Below are positions 58,513-64,000 of a stretch of 64,000 bases of DNA, piece after piece. Source of the stretch: Tetragenococcus halophilus (GTDB taxonomy: Bacteria > Bacillota > Bacilli > Lactobacillales > Enterococcaceae); NCBI RefSeq assembly GCF_021474685.1, contig NZ_JAKEIT010000003.1, positions 46,279 to 110,278 of the forward strand, in the 5' to 3' direction. Positions within the stretch are counted from its first letter, which is position 1, and each line of letters opens with the position of its first letter. The notes under the pieces are model-generated. The model did no database searches, was not told the origin of the DNA, and saw only the letters and a program-made list of their open reading frames with translations. The translations under genes and the position numbers were made by a program.

Positions 58513-60754
58513 TATTGGCAAGAAACTGAGTGGTCGATATCTAATTAAAGGCAACGTTGGCATGGGCGGAATGGCCAATGTCTTTTTAGCTGATGATTTG
58601 ATTTTAGACCGAGAAGTTGCCATTAAAGTTTTGCGTTATGATTTTCAAAATGATCAAGATGCCATTCGTCGTTTTCAAAGAGAAGCATTAGCAGCTACTG
58701 AGTTAGTCCATCCTAATATTGTTTCCGTCTATGATGTAGGAGAAGAAGATGGAATGCAGTATTTAGTTATGGAATATGTTAAGGGAATGGATTTAAAACG
58801 TTATATCCAGACTCATTATCCTATGGACTATTCCGTTGTTATCAATATAATGCAACAGATCCTTTCTGCAGTTGCCTTAGCTCATGAGCATCGGATCATC
58901 CATCGGGATTTAAAACCGCAAAATATTTTGCTAAATGATGAAGGTGTAGTAAAAATCACTGACTTTGGCATCGCAATTGCCTTATCGGAAACATCGATCA
59001 CGCAAACAAATAGTATGTTAGGATCAGTGCACTATCTCTCACCTGAACAAGCAAGAGGGAGTATGGCGACAAGCCAATCTGATATTTATGCTATTGGTAT
59101 TATTTTATATGAGATGTTGACAGGTAGTGTGCCTTTTGATGGTGAATCTGCAGTCACTATTGCTTTAAAACACTTTCAAGATGAAATTCCTTCATTGAGA
59201 GAACGTGATGAAAATATACCACAAGCGCTAGAAAATGTAGTGTTAAAAGCAACAGCTAAAGAACCTACAGACCGTTATAAAACAGTTGAAGAAATGAGTA
59301 AAGACTTAGAAACGGTTTTATCACCAGAACGTCAGAATGAAGCAGCTTGGCATCCGCAAGCAATGAACAATGACACAAAAATAATAACGCCGATTACAGA
59401 TAACCCTCTTTCTAGTAATGAAGAAGGGGATACAGAAGCTGCTAAAGCAACTGAAGAAGACGAAAAGAATAAAAAACCTAAGAAAAAGAAGAAAAAATGG
59501 TTGATTTTTTTAGCGATTTTTGTTGCGATACTAGCTATGATCGGCTTGGGCACCTACCTTTCTTTGGCTGGCTCAAGAGACGAAGTTGCTGTACCCGAAG
59601 TCGCGGGACTTACGGAATCTGCGGCTAGAGAAAAACTACGCGAAAGCGGGGTACAAGCGGCGGATCAGACAAGAGAATATCCTAGTGATGATCAAGAAGA
59701 AGGGCGGATCGTTAAAACGACGCCACAAGAAGGCGCTGAGATCAAGCAAAGTCAAGAAGTGGTTTTATATATCAGTTCTGGCAGTCCAAAAGTAGAAATG
59801 GATGATTATACAGAACAGACTTATGAAGACGCACTGGACAAACTAAAAGAGCTAGAATTTAAAGAAAGTAATATTTCTTCAGAGGAAGAATTTAGTGATT
59901 CAGTCCCAGCAGGACAAATTATTAGTCAAACTCCTGATGAAGGAGAAGAAGTGGTGCCGGAAGAAACCGAAGTATCATTTGTTATAAGTAATGGTCCTGC
60001 GCCAGTATCTATGGTTAATTTTATTGGCAGTACAGAAGATGCAGCTAGAAGTAGCTTGCGAGGTATGGGCTTAGAAGATAATTCGGTAGAAATTCAGCAA
60101 AGTTATAGCGAGCAAGCAAGCGGAACGATTATTGATCAAACACCCAGCGAAGGTGAAGAAGTAATCCCCGCAGATACACCTATTGTTTTTTCTGTAAGTG
60201 CTGGACAAGAGCAAGTTGAAATTCCTGATGTAGAAGGGGATTCTGAAAATAAAGCAGAAGAAAAACTGGAAGACGCTGGCTTTAAAGTGGAAAAGGAAGA
60301 AGAATTTGACGATTCTGTTGACAAAGGAGATGTTATCAGTACAGATCCTTCGGCTGGTTCAACAGAAGATAAGGGAAGCACAGTGAATATGGTTGTTTCA
60401 AAAGGTGAGGAAGAAGAGCCTGAGACTAAGAAATTTACGGTGGATGTAGAAGCTTCTTTTAAAGGTAACGACGACAGTGAAGATAGCAGCGAAGATAGTA
60501 AAGACACTGAAGATAGTGAAGATGAAAAAGATCAAGACGCATCGAGTCAGACGATTACGGTCTGGCTTACAGATACAGATCATGATAACGAGCAATACGA
60601 ACAAATCGTTTTAGATTCAGAAGATAATAAAGAGACGATCAGTGTTCCTGTTACCGTTGAAGAAGGCGATAAAGCCACCATTGCTGTGCAACGTGATGAT
60701 GAAGAAAAAGTTAGCCGTGAGATAGACGAAGCTGAAACTGTACAGGTACCTTAA
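58505..60754 (+). CDS. prkC: PASTA-domain serine/threonine kinase (PrkC/IreK)
   Basis: 749 residues. The kinase domain (about 1-270) has GGMANVF near residue 21, HRDLKPQN near 133 and DFGIA near 153. A charged linker with a lysine block (KKPKKKKKK) precedes one membrane helix (about 334-355). Four PASTA repeats follow (about 363-635), then an acidic spacer rich in S, E and D and a C-terminal beta domain. PASTA repeats sense muropeptides or lipid II. The ATG at 58505 overlaps prpC and follows GGGGGTG. I recall five PASTA repeats in E. faecalis IreK; only four are clear here. Confidence 0.94.
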   Translation: MLDIGKKLSGRYLIKGNVGMGGMANVFLADDLILDREVAIKVLRYDFQNDQDAIRRFQREALAATELVHPNIVSVYDVGEEDGMQYLVMEYVKGMDLKRYIQTHYPMDYSVVINIMQQILSAVALAHEHRIIHRDLKPQNILLNDEGVVKITDFGIAIALSETSITQTNSMLGSVHYLSPEQARGSMATSQSDIYAIGIILYEMLTGSVPFDGESAVTIALKHFQDEIPSLRERDENIPQALENVVLKATAKEPTDRYKTVEEMSKDLETVLSPERQNEAAWHPQAMNNDTKIITPITDNPLSSNEEGDTEAAKATEEDEKNKKPKKKKKKWLIFLAIFVAILAMIGLGTYLSLAGSRDEVAVPEVAGLTESAAREKLRESGVQAADQTREYPSDDQEEGRIVKTTPQEGAEIKQSQEVVLYISSGSPKVEMDDYTEQTYEDALDKLKELEFKESNISSEEEFSDSVPAGQIISQTPDEGEEVVPEETEVSFVISNGPAPVSMVNFIGSTEDAARSSLRGMGLEDNSVEIQQSYSEQASGTIIDQTPSEGEEVIPADTPIVFSVSAGQEQVEIPDVEGDSENKAEEKLEDAGFKVEKEEEFDDSVDKGDVISTDPSAGSTEDKGSTVNMVVSKGEEEEPETKKFTVDVEASFKGNDDSEDSSEDSKDTEDSEDEKDQDASSQTITVWLTDTDHDNEQYEQIVLDSEDNKETISVPVTVEEGDKATIAVQRDDEEKVSREIDEAETVQVP

Positions 60755-60761
60755 TTTAGAT

Positions 60762-60807
60762 AAAAGACGAACGATAATACACAATATCGGTCGTCTTTTA
60801 TTTTTTG
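60762..60807 (+). terminator. Intrinsic terminator after prkC
   Basis: AAAAGACGA pairs with TCGTCTTTT, and an inner CGATA/TATCG extends the stem. TTTTTT follows. Confidence 0.85.
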
Positions 60808-60870
60808 CTAAGTATTTGATGATAACAAGACCTTATCCTTTCCAAGTAATAAAAAATTCGTTATAATAAA

Positions 60871-60887
60871 GGTCAATAATAGTCAAA
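60871..60887 (+). promoter_or_regulatory. CtsR operator
   Basis: GGTCAATAATAGTCAAA matches the CtsR heptad-repeat operator RGTCAAANANRGTCAAA with one mismatch. It lies just after a TATAAT (60862-60867) and before ctsR, consistent with autoregulation. Confidence 0.8.
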
Positions 60888-60903
60888 GGAGGGTCACGAG
60901 CAG

Positions 60904-61365
60904 ATGAGTCATCAAAATACTTCTGATATGATTGAAGCTTATTTAAAAAAGATTCTGGAAGAAAGCGAGATGATTGAAATTCGTCGCGCTGAGATGGCAG
61001 ATTTATTCAATTGTGTACCTTCACAAATCAATTATGTCATCAATACACGTTTTACTGTACAACGAGGTTATACAGTTGAAAGTAAACGAGGTGGTGGCGG
61101 CTATATTCGAATCGAAAAAGTTCAAATTTCTAATTATCATCAATTTTTAGAACAAGTGAACCAATTATTTGATCAATCACTCTCAGAAAAAGATGGAATA
61201 GCAATTATTCAGAAATTATATGAAGAAGGGATTCTTTCTAAAAGAGAAGGGAATTTATTATTAGTAACAATTAGTAAAGTAGCTTTAGGAAAATCAGTTA
61301 AAGAAGAAAACATACGAGCAAATATTATGCATGGCGTACTTGAACGATTGAGCTATGAATTATAA
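60904..61365 (+). CDS. ctsR: Transcriptional repressor CtsR
   Basis: 153 residues. The N-terminal winged helix shows MIEAYLKKILEESEMIEIRRAEMADLF-type text and the signature CVPSQINYVINTRFT near residue 38, with the glycine-rich wing RGGGGYIRI near 62. CtsR represses clp genes and is inactivated by heat. An operator overlaps its own leader. It forms a two-gene operon with clpC; mcsA and mcsB, which lie between them in Bacillus and Staphylococcus, are absent, as is usual in Lactobacillales. Confidence 0.95.
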   Translation: MSHQNTSDMIEAYLKKILEESEMIEIRRAEMADLFNCVPSQINYVINTRFTVQRGYTVESKRGGGGYIRIEKVQISNYHQFLEQVNQLFDQSLSEKDGIAIIQKLYEEGILSKREGNLLLVTISKVALGKSVKEENIRANIMHGVLERLSYEL

Positions 61366-61383
61366 AGATAGGAAGTGAAAAAT

Positions 61384-63876
61384 ATGGACGAACTATTTAC
61401 TCAGCGCGCTAAAGAAGTATTACAAATCGCCCAAGAAGAAGCAAAACGTTTTAAACATCAAACTGTAGGATCAGAACACGTTTTACTAGCCTTATTAATT
61501 GAACCCAATGGTATTGCTGGAAAAACATTACGAGAAATGAACGTTAATGAAAATGATATTCGTGAAGAGATTGAACACTTAACAGGTTATGGCACGATGA
61601 CTAGTTATCCGGTAAGCGGCTATTTACCTTATTCACCAAGAGCTAGACAAATTTTTGCCTATGCAGGTGATGAAGCGAAGCGTTTAGGCTCATCACAAGT
61701 TGGTACAGAACACTTACTTTTAGGTTTATTACGTGATGAAGAAATCCTAGCTTCGCGTATTATGTTGAACTTAGGCCTGAGTTTAGCGAAAATGCGTCAG
61801 CTTTTAAAGAAAAAAATGGGCGTGAACCAAAACAAAAGTGCAAATGGTGCAAACCGACGTCGTCCAGCTCAAGGAAGACAGCAACAAGCCCAAGAAGGCA
61901 CGCCAACCTTGGATTCACTTGCACGTGATTTAACAAAATTAGCTCGCGAAAAACGTTTAGATCCTGTTGTTGGTCGTAATAAAGAAGTGAAGCGTCTTAT
62001 TCAAATATTAAGTCGTCGTACCAAGAATAATCCAGCCTTGGTAGGTGAGCCGGGAGTTGGTAAAACAGCGATTGCTGAAGGTTTAGCGCAAAAAATTAAT
62101 AATGGTGAAGTTCCGCAAGATATGCAGTCAAAACGGCTAATGATGTTAGACATTGGTGCATTAGTTGCTGGAACAAAATATCGTGGCGAGTTTGAAGATC
62201 GCATGAAAAAAATCATTGATGAGATTTATCAAGATGGACAAATTATTTTGTTTATTGATGAATTACACACTTTAATTGGTGCTGGAGGAGCAGAAGGTGC
62301 CATCGATGCTTCTAATATCTTAAAACCAGCGCTTGCCCGTGGCGAGTTACAAACCATTGGCGCGACAACTTCTGATGAATATCAAAAATATATTGAAAAG
62401 GATTCAGCATTAGAACGACGTTTTGCCAGAGTTCAGGTAGACGAGCCAACACCTGATGATGCAGTAGAAATCTTAGGAGGCTTACGGGCTCGTTATGAAA
62501 AGCATCATAACGTTGAAATTACCGACGAAGCATTACGTGCTTGTGTTCAGTTTTCTGTTCGTTACATCAATGGAAGACAATTACCAGATAAAGCAATCGA
62601 CTTAATGGATGAGTCAGCAGCTAAAGTTCGTTTAGACCAGTCGGATGAAGTTTCAGAAACAGCTGTCGTTCAAGATCAATTGCTAGAAGTTACAGAAGAA
62701 AAAGAAGCAGCGATTAGAAATCAAGATTTTGAAAAAGCAGCTAGTTTACGCAGACAAGAACAAGCATTGAACAAACAACTTCAAGAGTTATCTTATAAAG
62801 AAGCTAAAGCAGCTTCTGGTTTTACCGATAAAGTGACAGAAGAAGATGTGGCCGCTGTTGTGTCACAATGGACTGGTGTACCGCTAGAGCAAATGGAGAA
62901 AAAAGAAAGTCAACGTTTGCTAGATTTGGAAAAAGATCTGCATGAACGTGTCGTTGGACAAGATGAAGCAGTAAATGCAGTAGCTCGTTCTATTCGACGT
63001 GCTCGCAGTGGATTAAAAGACCCAAATCGTCCAATTGGTTCTTTCATGTTTTTAGGACCAACAGGAGTTGGGAAAACTGAACTAGCTAAAACACTAGCTG
63101 AATCAATGTTTGGTGAAGAAGATGCTTTGATCCGTTTAGACATGAGTGAGTATATGGAAAAATACAGTACGAGTCGTTTGATCGGTTCACCTCCAGGTTA
63201 TGTTGGTTATGATGAAGGAGGTCAATTAACTGAAAAAGTTCGCTCAAAACCTTACTCTGTAATTTTACTTGATGAAGTTGAAAAGGCGCACCCAGAAGTT
63301 TTTAATACCTTATTACAAGTATTGGATGATGGACAATTGACAGATTCAAAAGGACGTTCTGTTGATTTTCGTAATACGATCTTGATTATGACTTCAAACA
63401 TCGGTGCTCAAGAAATACGCGAAGAAACAAATGTTGGCTTCAATGTAGTAGATGTTAAACAAGATCATGAAGCTATGCAAAAACGTATCCTAGAAGAATT
63501 GAAGAAAGCATTCCGTCCAGAATTCTTGAACCGCGTTGATGAAACCATTGTGTTCCGTTCGTTAGAAAAAGATGAAATCCATGAAATTGTAAAAATTATG
63601 AGTAAATCTGTCGTTAAACGTATGGAAGAACAAGATATTCAACTTAAAATCACACCGGCAGCTATCGATGTTATTGGCGAAGCCGGGTTTGATCCAGAAT
63701 ATGGGGCTCGGCCGATTCGCCGCGCTTTGCAAAAAGAAATTGAAGATCGCTTGAGTGAAGCCTTGTTATCTGGAGAAATTTATTTCGGTAGTCGTGTCAC
63801 GATTGGTGCTTCAAAGGGTAAGATTACTTTGAATGTAAAAGAGCCAAAGAAAGAACAAACATTGCAAGAAGCCTAA
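61384..63876 (+). CDS. clpC: ATP-dependent Clp protease ATPase subunit ClpC
   Basis: 830 residues. A double Clp-N domain (about 1-145) precedes AAA module 1 with Walker [10 protein letters not shown] near residue 222, a middle domain (about 410-470: UVR-like [18 protein letters not shown]) and AAA module 2 with GPTGVGKTE near 560. VGFNVVD near 680 lies before the ClpP-contact region. It unfolds substrates for ClpP. GGAAG at 61371-61375 favours the ATG at 61384 over the in-frame GTG at 61375. Confidence 0.96.
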   Translation: MDELFTQRAKEVLQIAQEEAKRFKHQTVGSEHVLLALLIEPNGIAGKTLREMNVNENDIREEIEHLTGYGTMTSYPVSGYLPYSPRARQIFAYAGDEAKRLGSSQVGTEHLLLGLLRDEEILASRIMLNLGLSLAKMRQLLKKKMGVNQNKSANGANRRRPAQGRQQQAQEGTPTLDSLARDLTKLAREKRLDPVVGRNKEVKRLIQILSRRTKNNPALVGEPGVGKTAIAEGLAQKINNGEVPQDMQSKRLMMLDIGALVAGTKYRGEFEDRMKKIIDEIYQDGQIILFIDELHTLIGAGGAEGAIDASNILKPALARGELQTIGATTSDEYQKYIEKDSALERRFARVQVDEPTPDDAVEILGGLRARYEKHHNVEITDEALRACVQFSVRYINGRQLPDKAIDLMDESAAKVRLDQSDEVSETAVVQDQLLEVTEEKEAAIRNQDFEKAASLRRQEQALNKQLQELSYKEAKAASGFTDKVTEEDVAAVVSQWTGVPLEQMEKKESQRLLDLEKDLHERVVGQDEAVNAVARSIRRARSGLKDPNRPIGSFMFLGPTGVGKTELAKTLAESMFGEEDALIRLDMSEYMEKYSTSRLIGSPPGYVGYDEGGQLTEKVRSKPYSVILLDEVEKAHPEVFNTLLQVLDDGQLTDSKGRSVDFRNTILIMTSNIGAQEIREETNVGFNVVDVKQDHEAMQKRILEELKKAFRPEFLNRVDETIVFRSLEKDEIHEIVKIMSKSVVKRMEEQDIQLKITPAAIDVIGEAGFDPEYGARPIRRALQKEIEDRLSEALLSGEIYFGSRVTIGASKGKITLNVKEPKKEQTLQEA

Positions 63877-63900
63877 TTAACTAAATAAGGATGTTTTGTT

Positions 63901-63936
63901 AGCACGTAGGAAGTTAAACTTCTTACGTGCTTTTTT
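63901..63936 (+). terminator. Intrinsic terminator after clpC
   Basis: AGCACGTAGGAAGT and ACTTCTTACGTGCT form a 14-base stem with one wobble and a 3-base loop, then TTTTTT. The remaining bases to 64000 show no gene. Confidence 0.9.
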
Positions 63937-64000
63937 AGCTTCTTAGAAAAAATTTTCGCCGCAAAAGACATTTTGCTTTTTATTTGAAAGTTCTTTATAA

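Noticed and set aside
60136..60507. Minus-strand Ser-rich frame opposite prkC
   Set aside because: It is the antisense reading of the Glu/Asp-rich PASTA and acidic region, with no ribosome binding site.

Overview
The window is about 64 kb of low-GC DNA from a Gram-positive lactic acid bacterium of the order Lactobacillales, most likely the family Enterococcaceae (Enterococcus or Tetragenococcus type). The evidence is the class III fructose-bisphosphatase, the ctsR-clpC pair without mcsA/mcsB, PrkC/Stp, RNase Y, T-box and TreR-type regulation, and a gene order I recall from enterococcal origin regions (gdpP-rplI-dnaB-purA; dut-radA-yacL-gltX-cysS-mrnC-rlmB-yacP-sigH; ispE-adcCB-purR-glmU-prs). 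The genus is inferred; nothing here fixes the species. Two 14/16 matches to the ParB site parS (8858 and 18985) fit a position close to oriC.

Layout. 1-6.7 kb: end of gdpP, then rplI, dnaB, fbp, purA and a degV/fakB-like gene. 6.7-12 kb, minus strand: an ABC-F ATPase, a small membrane protein, proBA and an aldo/keto reductase. 12-21.3 kb: dUTPase, radA, the PIN-TRAM protein, gltX, a Cys T-box leader, cysS, mrnC, rlmB, the NYN RNase, a SigH-like sigma factor and veg. 21.3-30.6 kb: mscL (minus), then ymfF-ymfH-rodZ-pgsA-cinA, recA with an SOS box, and rny. 30.6-37 kb: a trehalose divergon (treR, pgmB and a GH65 phosphorylase on minus; a PTS EIIBCA on plus) whose intergenic region shows two promoters, TreR-type operators and a cre site. 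37-44 kb: ispE, zinc ABC transporter genes behind a Zur box, purR, ndk, glmU, prs. 44-49 kb: a histidine-phosphatase lipoprotein and a TPP-riboswitch operon, thiT-thiW-thiM-thiE-thiD, in which thiW and thiM look inactivated. 49-64 kb: an unknown protein, a patatin-like protein, a YdbC-like protein, gmk-rpoZ, priA-fmt-rsmB-prpC-prkC, and ctsR-clpC.

How it works together. Most of the window is housekeeping: replication and repair, translation and RNA decay, nucleotide supply and envelope signalling. The accessory parts are trehalose use through a phosphorylase, zinc uptake and thiamine salvage. The thiazole arm (thiW, thiM) carries frameshift and nonsense lesions while thiT, thiE and thiD stay open, which suggests a recent shift to dependence on imported thiamine. 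The thi leader shows two mutually exclusive pairings that account for translational control of thiT.

No tRNA, rRNA, CRISPR array, insertion sequence or prophage was seen. No clearly new multi-gene system was found. The most unusual items are the decaying thi operon, two long-range hairpin elements (42628-42801 and 52803-52900), an unassigned terminator-bearing leader before the lipoprotein gene, and a patatin-like protein with an altered nucleophile elbow.
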